The position numbers were made by a program, and so were the translations under genes. A model generated the notes under the pieces. That model did not search any database. It was not told the origin of the DNA and was given only the letters and a program-made list of their open reading frames with translations. From assembly GCF_004337985.1 (NCBI RefSeq), contig NW_021940925.1:372001-436000 (forward strand): a stretch of 64,000 bases of DNA. Direction: 5' to 3'. The first letter of the stretch is position 1. The number at the start of each line of letters is the position of its first letter. Below are positions 1-11,186 of this stretch, in pieces. Source of the DNA: Pyricularia pennisetigena (Eukaryota; Ascomycota; Sordariomycetes; Magnaporthales; Pyriculariaceae).

Positions 1-3000
1 GGTCCTTAAAAAGATTTATCCATTTAAAATCGTTTCCGGGATTACTAATTTTTTTTAGTGTTAACTTAATTTTTATTTTTCGTTTTTTTATCGTATAAGG
101 TTTACCAAATTTGCGCCGTTTATTACGTGGCCGTTTGGGTCGGTAATATTAACGGCGGCCACCGTAAGTATAATTTTTTTAGGTGGGATTAAAATTATTA
201 TTCGTTTTTTTTTCCCGAATTTGAATTGTTGGAAAATTTACCGTTTTGCGGGACAAGGTATCGGCGGTTATATTATTTTTACCGCGGCGGTATTGAAACG
301 TAATATTAAAACTAGTTAGGAAATTTACCCAACGCATTTATCGAATCGAAAAAAATCGTTTTATGGAATAGTAAATTAAAATTTAATGGTTTATAATTAC
401 GAAAAAATTTATTTTTAATAATTTTGGTTCATAATATTCCAGCGTTTAAACCATTACCAGTAATTTTCGGTTTTGGATCGGGTATACGCGTTTTGCTGGG
501 GTTATCGTTTTTAAAAAATATTTTACAAATTTCCATTTTCCACCCGGTTGCTATTACCAAATTGCTCCGCCGGTCGCGTTGCGTAAAACGTCGGTTTTTA
601 CTTCAATCGGTCGGTTTGGGGTAAGAAATGCTATAACCGGTATATCGCAGGTTAAACGTTTTATTTTTTCAAATATTCGTTTTTGTTTTAATTTTATAGC
701 AAATTTGGCGTTTTTTTTTAACAGTCGGTTTAACGGTTTAACGACGTTGCTAATATGGTGGTAAAACATTCGGATATAATTGCATAATCCCAAAAAAAAA
801 CGTACGGTTATTTTGGACGTAAAATTTACGAATTTTTAATCGTTAATAACCTATAATTTATCCGGATTAATACGGATACCCAAACCTGCGTCCATAACGA
901 TACCAAAATAATCGACCGTGGTAACGTTAAATCGAAATTTTTTAATATTTCCCTGGAAATCGACCCGGTTTAATCGGTTAAAAACTTTTTTTACTTAGTT
1001 CCAATATTTTTTTTCGTTTCCGTCGGAATAAACCAAAATATCGTCGGCGTATACGTTGGCAAATAAATCCAAAAATTTATTCAATTAAAAGTTAATAAAT
1101 AATTGCCACCAAATTGGACCGACCTTTAACCCAAAAGGAAGCATTTTTGATTAAAAAATACCCTATCGGGTGCGAAAAACAATAAAATATTTTAAATTAA
1201 CAATTATACGTAACCGGTTAAACGCTCGAATAATATTGATTTTCGTAAACTTTTTTGTATTGCGATAATTAAAAATAATTCCGTTAACATCCGGGGTTGG
1301 TACGAATCGATTTTTCAAAAATTGGTTAATTTATCGGTAATCGGTGTAAAAACGGCGTTTTTTGGAATATAATTTAAATACGAACAAAATAAGCGCTGGG
1401 TCGGCCTGTATACAGGGTTCGATAAACCCAATACGCAGCAATTTGTTAATTATTTCCTTTTCGAACGGTAGGAATTCCACCGGTATCCTATACGTCGGAG
1501 GCGATCCTGTTTTCGGTTTATTTAATTCCAAAATTATGTCGTGCCCTGGGCGATATAGAAATAAATTAATAGAAATTGCTTTCGAAAAAAATCCCTCCAA
1601 ATAAGCGAATCGGGATAACAATTTATTTCGGACCAATTCGATATAATCGGGGTTTTTATTTTCCGGAAACGGAATTAATTTTCCTTTATTGGTTTTCCAT
1701 TAATATAAACGGCCGACGGTAAATAAATTAATGGCGGGTTTTTCGGGTCCAATTTTTAACGTAATGGGCTGCGTGGGTATTGGGTACGATTTCCATCGCT
1801 TTTATCGGGGGTCGGTATCCAATTTATATTAAAAGGCAATTATATTTATAACGTTTTAATTTTTACCCAAAACGACCGGGGTCGTTGGTCTAAATTTTAA
1901 AAAAATTATTTAGCGCCACGGTTGTCGAAATATTTGTACTTTTTTGGTTTCCCGTTCGAATGTTCGGTCGCGCCGCTCTGCATCGGTTTATATAACCGGA
2001 TCGGGTTTATCCAATATATTCGGAAATTTAATAATTGGCGAAAATTTTACCAACGACGGTGTTTTTTTAAACTATACGAACGTTTGCGTTTTCGGGTAAA
2101 TCCAAACATCCTGTTTAATTAACCAATCCTGCCCAATAAATATATTATACCCATTTTCCGTTACGTAAAATATTTGGTTGCTAAACCGGCGTCCATCGAT
2201 TTCCAAAGTCGTTTTTAGTTTGTACGTAATGCGTCCTGCGTCCTGCGTCCTGTTTGCGGTAATCCGACAAAAATAGCGGGGTTTTTAACCTTTGAAACCG
2301 GGCTCCCAGCCGTTTTGCGGTTTATTTAGCGATTGCTAGGTTAATTAAAAAAAATATTTGCTCCGGTATTACAAAAAGTTTTAATTAATAATATTACGCC
2401 ATTGACCTGTATTTGAATTCGGATAATAAAAAATTTAAATCGTGGGTTATTACCAATTTAAATTATTATAAACATTTGGACCACCGAAAAGGTTTTTAAC
2501 GGTTTTACTTTTTTTCCGATAGTTTTTGTTCGTTATTAATGTTGTAATTGTCCTTAAAATCCAAGACTTTAATTGTTTTCGTTTTATTGGGGTATTTAAA
2601 TAATTTATATCCTTTTTTCCCGCACGCGAAGCAAGTGTTAGCTTCCCAATAAACCATTTTTTCAATTTTTGTTAAACCACGTCCTGTAGTTTTTATTATT
2701 TTAAATATTATATCGTTTTTTTTTCCTTTATTCGGGTTGCTGGATTCGTAATAACGTTTTTAATTGCTTTTCCTGTTTTTATTTAAATTATAAAGGTATT
2801 TTTCTTTTTTATTTTTACCGCGACTTTTCTATTTTCGCTCCTTTCGTTCCCGATACGTTCGCTAAATATTATAAATTGCATCGGTTACCAAATTTGCGAC
2901 TTTTTTATAAAATATTTTGGGGTTTTTGCTATTTCGTAATAACCGGTAATCGAAATCTGCCGGGATATATTATTATAACGTAATTTTACGTTCTCCTACT

Positions 3001-3985
3001 GGTACTCCAATTTTATCGGCGAAAACATTTATTTCGGCAATAAAATTGTAAACGTTATTACCTAATCCGCATTTAAAATATATTTTTAATAATTTTTCCC
3101 ATATTTCGGACGTTTAATTGCTATTATAATATACCGTGGCCAAAATTTGGATCATTTTTACCACGTATAAATACGGTTAAGTTTTTAAATTGTATTTGGT
3201 TTCCAATATCGTTGCTGGTCGGTCGTCCAATAAGCTAAACAATTTTATTATACGGCTTCGTTTAATTCGGAAAATTATATTATTTTTTTCGAAATAATTT
3301 GTTAATTTCGTAATCCAGCGGTTAAAAATGGTTAAACTGCCGGAAAATATATTTGGATTTAATTTTTTACTTTTAATTTTTTTACTGTAATGCGGGTTAA
3401 TTATTTTTTAACTATAACCGTACGGTTTAAATGCTTTCCTACTGGTTAAACCGGTCGGTTCGAACCTGGTACCTCCAAAAGCGCTATTTTCGGGTGTGGT
3501 TTATCGGGCTTCCGGTTAATTATTTTATTTTTCGGTTTACAGGCGTATAATAACTGTTTATAATTTAACGATTTCGCTGGTTAGGTTATTTCCGTTTACC
3601 ATTATATTTGGGTTTATTTCCGGCGTTATATACCTTGTTTTTACAAATTCGAATTCGTTTAAATTTTCTTTAAGCGTTTTTATATTAGGCCACGCGGTAT
3701 TCGAAAAAAAGTTAATTTCGATTTCGTTTTCGAGGGTGGAATCGGTATTTGGCGTAAAATCGGTTTCACTTTCTGGTCGGGTCGGGTCGTCGGTAAAACG
3801 ATTTATTTGCTCCGTTTTGTTCGAAATTAACCTTTATAATTTCCTGCTCGTAAATAAATGGTTTTTTAACCTGGGTATAAATTGGGGTCGGTTTAGGTTC
3901 AAAATTAACGTTTTTATTAATTTCCGGTCGGGTTTGGTTTGTCGAATACGGATTTATTTTCGTCGTTCGCCAGCGGCGTAAAAAT
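1..3985 (-). mobile_element. Ty3/gypsy LTR retrotransposon remnant, RIP-degraded, left end cut by window
   Basis: Minus-strand gag-pol remains of a Ty3/gypsy element. A gag-like segment lies around 2870-3330, with recognisable stretches such as DDRPATILETKYNL and the conserved IPADFDYRLLRNSKNP-type block. It is followed by a CCHC zinc knuckle at 2592-2633 that has lost two ligands (His and Cys both to Tyr). The reverse-transcriptase N-part is at 1331-1636 (IEPCIQADPALILFVFK, then TDYR), the catalytic YADD box reads at 1040-1051, and the palm-to-RNase H junction is at 554-793 (PLNRLLKKNAKF, then AFLTPNRPIEVKTD). Integrase would lie left of position 1. No LTR is visible inside the window. Many in-frame stops and AT-rich composition point to RIP. 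Order RT then RNase H makes this gypsy, not copia. Confidence is high for class, low for exact limits. Confidence 0.85.
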
Positions 3986-4044
3986 AAGTTATTATGCTTT
4001 ATTTATTAATCGTTAAATAAGCGATTTTTTTAAAAATAAAATTG

Positions 4045-4234
4045 TATTACGGCCCGGGGTAAATATAGCACGGAAATTAATCTATTGGCATCTATCGACG
4101 AAAATTCTACTTTAAAGAGAAGAAAGGAAACAAAGTTTTAAGCTTAACGCGACGTAAATAAAGGTATCACCTTAATGGGTCGTTGGCCAGGGGTCAGGGT
4201 TAGGGTCTGGTCATCTCATGGTCCAAATGTCACA
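4045..4234 (+). repeat. SINE-like repeat, copy 1 (RIP-altered, 5' head not recognisable)
   Basis: This stretch matches, in inverse orientation, the SINE at 10258-10585. Both run through GGCCCGGGGTAA, CTATTGGCA(T/C)CTATCGACGA, GAAGAAAGGAAACAAA, TCAGGGTTAGGGTCTGG and end GGTCCAAATGTCACA. Most differences are C/T or G/A with this copy carrying T or A, which fits RIP. After the shared end it continues into an (ATA)n-like tail. The tRNA-like head of copy 2 is not recognisable here, so the copy is 5' truncated or too altered. Confidence 0.7.
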
Positions 4235-4380
4235 ATAATAATAAGGGGAAAGGTTTCTCGTATATAATATTTAATAATGTGGTGTTAACAAATGTGCAAA
4301 TATATAATAATAAAATTAATAAACTCTATATTCTTTTCTAATTTACTCGGATATAATTAGTATATTATTAAATAAACATA

Positions 4381-6243
4381 ACGTGGATGTATAGTACCCC
4401 GCGCAGGACAGTACCCCGCGCACTTTGCTACCTCAACCCAACTTCCAATTTTAATTGCAACGCCGATACTAATTAATTTACCTAAACAGTAATGGAATTT
4501 AATATATTAAATATTTTTGCATCTTCCTGGCAAATGCGTGCATTATGTCCTGTTTTACCACAATTGCCACAGCGCCTTTTAACCGCCAATCGTGCATGAT
4601 TTCCCACCCTATTTTCACCTTTTTCCTCCTATATCGGATTATCCGCATTATTTAATTGCAACAAATTTTAAACCTTTTATATAGTAAATACTTTTCCTTC
4701 GCGGACACGTATTTTCTTAACCCTGCGTCGTTTGCTAAATATTTCGTTGGCCTTCCGAAGGCTGCGGACCTTTACTAACAAAAATGTAATTTGGTACGCT
4801 ATTCCGTCCATACCTTTCGCCAACTATTTTATAATTTTAAAAATAAGCGTTGGTGAATTGTTTTAATAACGAGAAATCCGATTTTTGACAAACGTTAATT
4901 AATAAACCGTTTTTGTCGGGTTATACGGCGTTTAAAAAACCCAGGTGTCGGTATTGGGAAAAACAGGCTTTTCGGGTGAAAATGGCCGTAATTTAATATC
5001 CAGTTTAAATATAACCGTTTCCGGGTTATAAGGGATAATCCCGGCCCTTCGAAAGCCCCCAATTATATTTTCTTTTATTACAAATTTTTTGTATACCGTT
5101 GCAAATGCCAAAAAAAATTCGATTTTGCTAATATTAGTAATATAAACCCGGATAAAATCGTTAATTTTTTAACCGTACGCCCGCTTTAATATATTAAATA
5201 TTCCAATATTAAATGGTTAAATTAGGTGAAATAAATAAATAGGTAAATAAAGCGGAATAATGTTGTAATATTTGCAATAATTTTTAAATTCGGGAAATTG
5301 GTAACTGCTATACCCATCGAGCACCAGCATCCTATATACGCCTTTTATCCGCGATTTTATATAATTGTTAAAATATTAAACCCAACCCAGGCCTGTTTTA
5401 TTATTTATCCATCCATTGGGGGTAATTTTTATACGCCAGGATGCGGGGAAACCGCCTTTTGTATACCAATTCGCAAAATGGTGGACGTTTTTAACGATAA
5501 AAAATGGGGGTATATCGTAACCGTTACCATTAATGCAGCAAATTGCAATAACCTATTCCCGATTGCCAGGCTGTATTTTTTTGCTCCTTCCGCGTTTTTC
5601 GGACCCGGATACAATTATTCCACCGCAAATTTGGCCTATTATAAAACCGGTTTCGTTAAAATTGTAAATATCGCAATCGTAAATACCGTATTTGGCTTTT
5701 ATATTGGCCACCAATCGAAACTACGCGTTTAACGCGTTAAGATTTTCGCATAAAACCTTTTGGAAATCGTAAACGCGAAAAAAACGCGTTTTTAATTTTG
5801 TGCGTCGTTGGACGAAGCGATTCGCCCAGCGAATCCCGACCGGTCGCGCGTTCCGCGCAGCGAGGATATAGTCGGCCATTGCGGCCACGTTAACGATTTA
5901 AGGCGGAAACTTTCGGGAATCCCGGTCCATAATATATTAAATAATAACATTTTTTTTCGTTTTTTGTTAATTTTTGAACACCAGGCCGACGATTAGCCAA
6001 AAGGGCCATTCCGTTTATTTTGTCGCGGAATGTTAATTCCGGTATACCGAAAACTTTTGCAGCAGTTCGACGATTAGTTATTCGGGCCGATTGAATAGTT
6101 TCAATAGCAAGGAATATTTGAAATTCTTTTATATTGGTTAACATTTTGTTATGGTGGAAGAAACGCGTGGTCAAATTAATTCTGCAATTTGGTTCGATAA
6201 GTGCGCGGGGTACTGTCCTGCGCGGGGTACTGTACATCCACGT
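4381..6243 (-). mobile_element. Complete Fot1/pogo-type DNA transposon, RIP-inactivated
   Basis: A 1,863-bp unit bounded by 43-bp terminal inverted repeats (4381-4423 and 6201-6243) that differ at one base, a C/T. TA dinucleotides flank both ends (4379-4380 and 6244-6245), the target duplication expected of Tc1/mariner/pogo elements. Each TIR contains a direct repeat, AGTACCCCGCGC twice with AGGAC between. The interior carries one degenerate transposase on the minus strand. Size, TA duplication and protein content agree with the fungal Fot1/pogo group. Internal stops make it non-autonomous now. Confidence 0.93.
4500..6144 (-). pseudogene. Fot1/pogo transposase pseudogene
   Basis: Remains of a DDE transposase that would bind the TIRs and cut at TA. 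From the ATG at 6144: a psq-type helix-turn-helix (LAIETIQSARITNRRTAAKV, then TFRDKINGMA); a DDE domain with YNFNETGF where the family has a DETG-type motif (the Asp codon is now AAC at 5655-5657); LVLDGYSSY with the second Asp retained at 5316-5318 but both His changed to Tyr; and a C-terminal zinc knuckle at 4530-4571 (CGNCGKTGHNARIC) that is still intact. Several stops interrupt the frame. D to N and H to Y are the changes expected from RIP. It cannot encode active transposase. Confidence 0.9.
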
Positions 6244-6245
6244 TA

Positions 6246-6890
6246 AACTTAAAAGAAAAGGTTTGGAACTAGGTCCAACAAGGTTCGTAAGGATAAAACC
6301 AATGTTCGCACAGCTGCAGGTGGAGAAGCCAAAGCTTTCGTTATTAAAATCGCCTGGAAAATGCCGATTTGGGAAATATAGCTAAAACTTGTGCATTTGG
6401 CGAATTATAACAGGTATTGCATACTTTTATATGAAAGTTGCAATCCCATAATTAACACGATTAAATAATAACGGGGTAATCCAGAAGTTTTTTTATCCCG
6501 TTTTCGTTATTTTATGGGCAAATATTTACGCCAAATTTAACCCTAACCGTTCCTAAAAATTTGCAATTATTGCGTTTATTATTTAAAACTAATAAGAAAA
6601 GCGGTCGTTTAATATTAAACCGTTTATACGTTAATCTATTTCCGTAAACATTATAACCAATTGTATTTGCAACGGTGGTATATTATAATAAAACATTTTT
6701 CGCATTTATAAATATAATTTGGGAAATAATCGTAATATTCCTCGCACCGATATTTGCCCGATCGGTATTTCCAGCTAATATATTGGTATTGGTAATTTAC
6801 CCTAAAATAAACAACGGTTTTTCGTATCCGTTCCTAACGCGCCAAAAGGTCCAAAAAACGGATTTATGGGTTTTTGGCGATAACGTTCGC
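6246..6890. other. AT-rich spacer, no gene recognised
   Basis: Between the pogo element and the RBR-like relic I see only short frames without recognisable motifs. The first 150 bases are less AT-rich than the rest. Confidence 0.5.
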
Positions 6891-6899
6891 GGTTCGATT

Positions 6900-7985
6900 A
6901 TATAAGCGACGTTCGTCCCATGATTAACAAATGCAAATTTTCCACCATTTACCGCAAAAATAGCAAAATTATACTCGGTAACGACATATTGTACGTAATA
7001 ATATATCGGTTAATTAATTTGCGGAAAAAAATTATATCGAAAAAAATGGTTATGGTTTATTTATATAATAGCAGCCAATTCCAAATTCGACAATACGGAA
7101 ACAGTTATAATACCGTTACTAACCCTTTTGGGCCGCCAATTCCAGCACCTGTTGGACGCCGGAATTTTGGGGGCAATCCCCGGCATATTCCGCCCTTTTA
7201 CATATCGTACAAATCCTTTTATTATATTTAATATAAATAACCGTATTTTTAACTTTATTAATAAACCGTGGCGGTACGAACGTGGAGCATTTTGGGTTGT
7301 AATAATACACCTTACTGGATATTTCCAGCTCCATTTTTTTGGTTTTAAACCGGCCTACCAAATCCGGGGTTAGAAAAATGCGATTTTTGTTTAAAGGGAT
7401 ACGCTGCTAATAATAACGTAGGGGGTACAGCGATTCGTTAAAAATTAAGGTTTGGAAAAGAGAATTTAGGTATTTTTAGCAATATTTGTGGGAATAGGGA
7501 CAACGCGCCATATTAATAAAGTTAAATTCGTCGTCGCAACCGGTATAATTCCTTTTTGGGCGTCGTTTAATAACGCGGCGAACGCCTTATAAAAAAGATT
7601 CCGTTTCGGGGAATTCGGGGTCCTGGTTTTAGTTATTTTCCTCTGGTTTTTTTCGGTCGGTAATGTAAAAAAATTTTAATTTATCGACGAATTCGTCGTC
7701 GAAATAAATATCCCGTTATACCTGTTTTAGGTCGAAGTATTTAATAATGTTAACATTTTTGGTTACGGTTTTAATAATATTTTCGCATATAGTTTAATCG
7801 GACGCAAAAATTGCTTGCGTTATAAATTCCTTTTTAAAAAGTTCCGTGGTTATGGCAATATTAGGGAACCCATTGTTTTCCCGGTTTTTTCCCTTTATTC
7901 CGGATTTTAGGGCGTCCAAATCTTCCAGCATTAGCTGGACGCCCAACGAAAGGGAAGCAAAGTCCATTATTGCGTCCTGTTTCAA
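6900..7985 (-). pseudogene. RBR/IBR-type E3 ubiquitin ligase-like gene, RIP-ruined
   Basis: Minus-strand frames spell a protein of the fungal RING-IBR-RING family. An N-terminal low-homology part at 7794-7985 has DFASLSLGVQLMLEDLDALK, then SGIKGKNRE. After frame breaks the segment at 7119-7361 reads LVGRFKTKKMELEIS, then YYYNPKCSTFVPPRFI, then CTICKRAEYAGDCPQN and QQVLELAAQKG. The Cys-rich IBR pattern is partly intact, but an expected Cys at the start reads Tyr and the central RING is only recognisable in pieces. Working homologues transfer ubiquitin to substrates in the cytoplasm. Here the frame is interrupted repeatedly by stops and shifts. Family assignment rests on the IBR-like block; limits are approximate. 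Confidence 0.62.
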
Positions 7986-7989
7986 AATG

Positions 7990-9610
7990 TAACAAAAGGA
8001 GAAAGAACAAAAGCGATAGCCTTAGATGACTCTTTTGCCGTAAAGGAGTGACTTTGCGATTTGCAAAAGGGGACCACATGCTTTTATAATCGCAATTGGG
8101 GGGAAATACGGAATATTTTAAACTTAAACACACAAATTGGAAAAGCTTTTAACCATCCAAATAATGCGATTGGCTAGCCCATTATTTGAAAGTGCGTTCT
8201 GCCAAATACCGATATATATTTTTATAAATTTTGACAGTTAATTAAACTTTTAATCCAGCTTTGTATAGCTCCCTATATCAGGTATACCAAATCAATACCT
8301 CGGAATTGAATTTGGCATAAAAAAAGAGGAAACAAATCAGGTATTAATAAATTCGGGGTATTTTTAATAGGGACAATTTAGGTTTACCGACACTCCGGCT
8401 AGCTTTAACTTTATTATAATTTGATGGTAATACCGTTTAAAATTAAAAATATATTTGTAACAATATACTGGTATATTTAAAAACAGGTTTTTTAATCTTA
8501 CCCGGGAAATTATCGATTATAAACGTTATAGAAATTACTACGTATCGATTACTAAATAAACAAGTATATATTCCACGACTGAGCAACATTGAAGCCTTTT
8601 TTCCAAAATTTGACGCAATTTTTTTTATCCATCCAAGGTTTAAAATTTTGGAGCGGTATGGAAAATATTTCGAAAAAAAGGTAAATTAATTAAATATATA
8701 GGGTTTTTACCCAAATTAATCGTAAAAACAACTTAATATCGCCACGTTTACTTTATTCCGTTTTATTATCGGCCCAAAAAAACAAAATTTCATTATATAT
8801 TCCTATTTTATTTTAAAACAATTTCCTATTTTAAAGGCATTGGTAAAAGGAAGATTTAAGGAAACAATTAAACGTTCGGTCGAATAGGATAACGTAAATA
8901 AGCAAATTTTCGTTAGCTTTTGGTAATTCGTTTATAACGGGGACTATAAAGAGCGCATAAACCTTTCCGTTTTTACCAAAAAAGACATATTTAATATAAA
9001 AGGCGGGCCGGGCGTCGATACCCTTATTTACCATAACCGAATTTATATTTTGGCAGATCGCTATAGGATCGGTCGATTAATGGATATATTATTGCAAAAA
9101 CTTTACCAAATTTTGGTTAAATCCAACGTATTTAAAACGAATTTCAACGATATTATGGCAATAATACGATTTTATTATGCAAAATTGGACCCGAAAGGTT
9201 AAAGCGGTTGGTGGTGCATTATAATTCGTATAACGTGGAAACCTTATGGAAAATTTTAGTTTTTTCACATTTAAAAACAACCGTACCAAAACTTTTAATT
9301 TATATTCGGTGGTATATAAAAATATTGTGCGATCAATGTGGATTTTTGAAAAAAGCGTTTACCCCTGTAATACCCGGTATTTCGGCACTATTGCATTCGT
9401 TAACCACAAAATTTCCACACCTCGCGTCCGATATTTTTTTTTATCAAAAAAAAAAATATTCGCATTTTAAATCTTTAAATCCGAGCCTAAATTATACCAA
9501 AACGTTGGAAAAAACCGATTAAAAAACCTTTGGGGATGGACCCAATATAGGTGGACATCCACCAAACCGCGAACGAATTTGTAAACCCGTTAATTTTTGT
9601 ACCACAGATT
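7990..9610. other. AT-rich RIPed stretch with unidentified broken frames
   Basis: Composition and stop-codon pattern are those of RIPed DNA. One minus-strand frame (8831-9034) contains ARPAFYIKYVFFGKNGKVYA and overlapping plus-strand frames lie at 9208-9522, but none shows a motif I can assign. It may be a degraded element or gene. Confidence 0.4.
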
Positions 9611-9617
9611 TGGTAAT

Positions 9618-10096
9618 AAATAAAATTTACCAAAAACAGGGCCAAATTTTTTAAACCCAAACACCTTAATAACCCACGGAATTATATAAATTAGCACCCC
9701 GACCGCAATAATAATAACGAACCCCGCAGCGAGGTACGGATAATTTTAAAAAAATATAAAAAAATTTATAACGGCCTGCTTAGCCCGTATAATCGTTTTA
9801 TCGAACACCCGGCCCTACCGACCTTTCCCTTTTTTAACGAACGTTTCGAAGCAGGAAAAAATAGCGCGAACGATGTTTTCGGTCCAGCTTTGTGCGCCGA
9901 CGGCGTTGTCGAGCTAATACCGCAGGACCGAACCGTATTTTTCGGTAATGCAAAAAAATTAAACGACCTTTTGCGAAATCTTTTTGTCTAAGCGGACGGT
10001 GGGGGTGCTAAAGGTTTGATTGGCGAGGAGTTTTTCGCGGGGGTGGTGGGGTTGGTTTGGGTAGTCTGCGGGGTCGGGGCCACAAAAGTGGGTTAA
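9618..10096 (+). pseudogene. Unidentified coding remnant with two nonsense codons
   Basis: One plus-strand frame runs about 480 bases with only two interruptions, TAG at 9692-9694 and TAA at 9989-9991, before TAA at 10094-10096. It encodes about 158 residues, including SPYNRFIEHPALPTFPFFNE and DVFGPALCADGVVELIPQD, then GLIGEEFFAGVVGLVWVV. The two stops are what C-to-T change of CAG/CAA would give. Composition shifts from AT-rich to GC-rich along it, so RIP seems to fade near 10000. I do not recognise the family. Confidence 0.45.
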
Positions 10097-10154
10097 CATA
10101 ACCTTAAGACAGTCCATTTTGATTAGTCTGGTTAGTAAATCTCATATAAAGAGC

Positions 10155-10256
10155 ATTTCCCAGCGCCTTGGAAGAAGGCCGAAGTCGCGATGCTACCGAA
10201 AATGGGGAAAAAAGACCGGAGCAGCGTTCGATCTTGGCGGCTTATAGCCCTCCTCT
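10155..10256 (+). mobile_element. LINE reverse-transcriptase scrap, not RIPed
   Basis: About 100 bases encoding PWKKAEVAMLPKMGKKDRSS, then VRSWRLIALLS, the conserved LINE RT block before the catalytic palm. The same block, RIP-altered, lies at 60930-61020 in the large LINE of this window. This copy ends where the inverted SINE begins at 10258. Confidence 0.8.
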
Positions 10257-10257
10257 C

Positions 10258-10585
10258 TGTGACATTTGGACCATGAGATCACCAGACCCTAACCCTGACC
10301 CCTGACCAACGACCCACCAGGGTGATACCTTCATCGACGTCGCGTCAAGCTCAAAACTTTGTTTGTTTCCTTTCTTCTCCTCAGAGTAGAATCTTCGTCG
10401 ATAGGTGCCAATAGACTAGCTTCCGTGCTACGCTTACCCCGGGCCGTGATAGGCTTGATGCCAAGGACGGGCGGTTTTTGTCGATAACCAGCCGGGTTAT
10501 TCTTACCATGCTAAATGGGGAGGAGGTGGAGGGAATAGGATTCGAACAACCGTGGCGCTTAACCACTGCGCCATCCCCCGGGGTG
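10258..10585 (-). repeat. tRNA-derived SINE, copy 2 (un-RIPed)
   Basis: Read on the minus strand it starts near 10585 with CGGGGGATGGCGCAGTGG, which holds a good RNA polymerase III A box (TGGCGCAGTGG), followed by a B-box-like TGTTCGAATCC (consensus GGTTCGANTCC). The two boxes are close together because the anticodon arm of the parent tRNA is missing. A non-tRNA body follows and ends GGTCCAAATGTCACA at 10258. The body is shared with 4045-4234. Head with A/B boxes plus unrelated body plus dispersed copies is the definition of a tRNA-derived SINE; it would be moved by a LINE partner. Confidence 0.72.
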
Positions 10586-10626
10586 GAGTGGTGATTTTGA
10601 GGGTAGGTCTGGGGGCCTGATCCTCA
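10586..10626 (-). repeat. Short block shared with the edge of the assembly gap at 18351
   Basis: On the minus strand this reads TGTGAGGATCAGGCCCCCAG and continues to ATCACCACT next to the SINE head. The same sequence, with a few transitions, occupies 18311-18350 immediately before the run of N. It may be the 5' flank of the SINE or part of an undefined element. Confidence 0.6.
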
Positions 10627-10719
10627 CATATTTTAATCGGTTTATAGAAGGGGTATTTCGTCGTTACATTTTTTCAAGGGGGCCGGACTTTGGGGGGTCG
10701 GAGATGTGGGGCCCAACGT
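10627..10719 (+). mobile_element. 3' end of a pogo element (same family as the 34464/41073 pair)
   Basis: These 93 bases match the transposase-3' end of the intact pogo copies: AATCGGTTTATA, GGGGTATTTCGTCGTTACAT, GGGGGCCGGACTT, GGAGATGTGG, and the terminal CCCAACGT followed by TA at 10720-10721. The rest of the element is absent, replaced at 10626 by the SINE-associated block. Confidence 0.85.
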
Positions 10720-10721
10720 TA

Positions 10722-11186
10722 GGTGCAGAAATCTTCGTTACAATCATATACCACGGTTTTCGTTACTGACTGTCGGTGTTTATATCTGCACAAACCAAAA
10801 ACGAGGTTGCAGTTGGGTTAACACCTAATTAAGCCATGTTTGAACACGATTATTTGCGACCGTGTTCGGGTTAATTTCCGTAAACTGTAAAGGCAAAACC
10901 TGAATTTACGAGGGAGTTTTTCGGGTTTATATTGGCCTTACTAAAATAGTTGCATTTAATTGTAATTAATCCATTTTTTGGGCCCAAGGAAGGCCTTAGT
11001 CGATTGTACGCTTAATTACGTCCGTGCATTAGTCGATTGGTTAATAAGGGTATTTCGGGCAAGTTACCCCTTGCAACGTGCCTACGTAATATAATTCCAC
11101 CCAGATAACGCCGCGGTAAAAAAACATTTGGGTTGCGGACCAAATTTCCGTATTAATATATATTAAAACCAATATTTCGACGCGTA
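10722..11186. other. Intergenic, AT-rich, no gene recognised
   Basis: No frame with recognisable motifs. It leads into the kinase-like pseudogene and may hold its former promoter. Confidence 0.4.

Noticed and set aside
3736..3981. Plus-strand ORF near the left gypsy element
   Set aside because: It is the complement of the gag N-terminal region of the minus-strand retrotransposon.
4186..4215. Telomere-like GGTTAGGG string in the SINE (also inverted at 10280-10300)
   Set aside because: Only one TTAGGG-like unit, embedded in a dispersed repeat body; no tandem array, so not an internal telomere.
10540..10585. tRNA gene on the minus strand
   Set aside because: D-arm and T-arm-like boxes exist but the anticodon arm and proper spacing are missing; it is a SINE head, not a functional tRNA.
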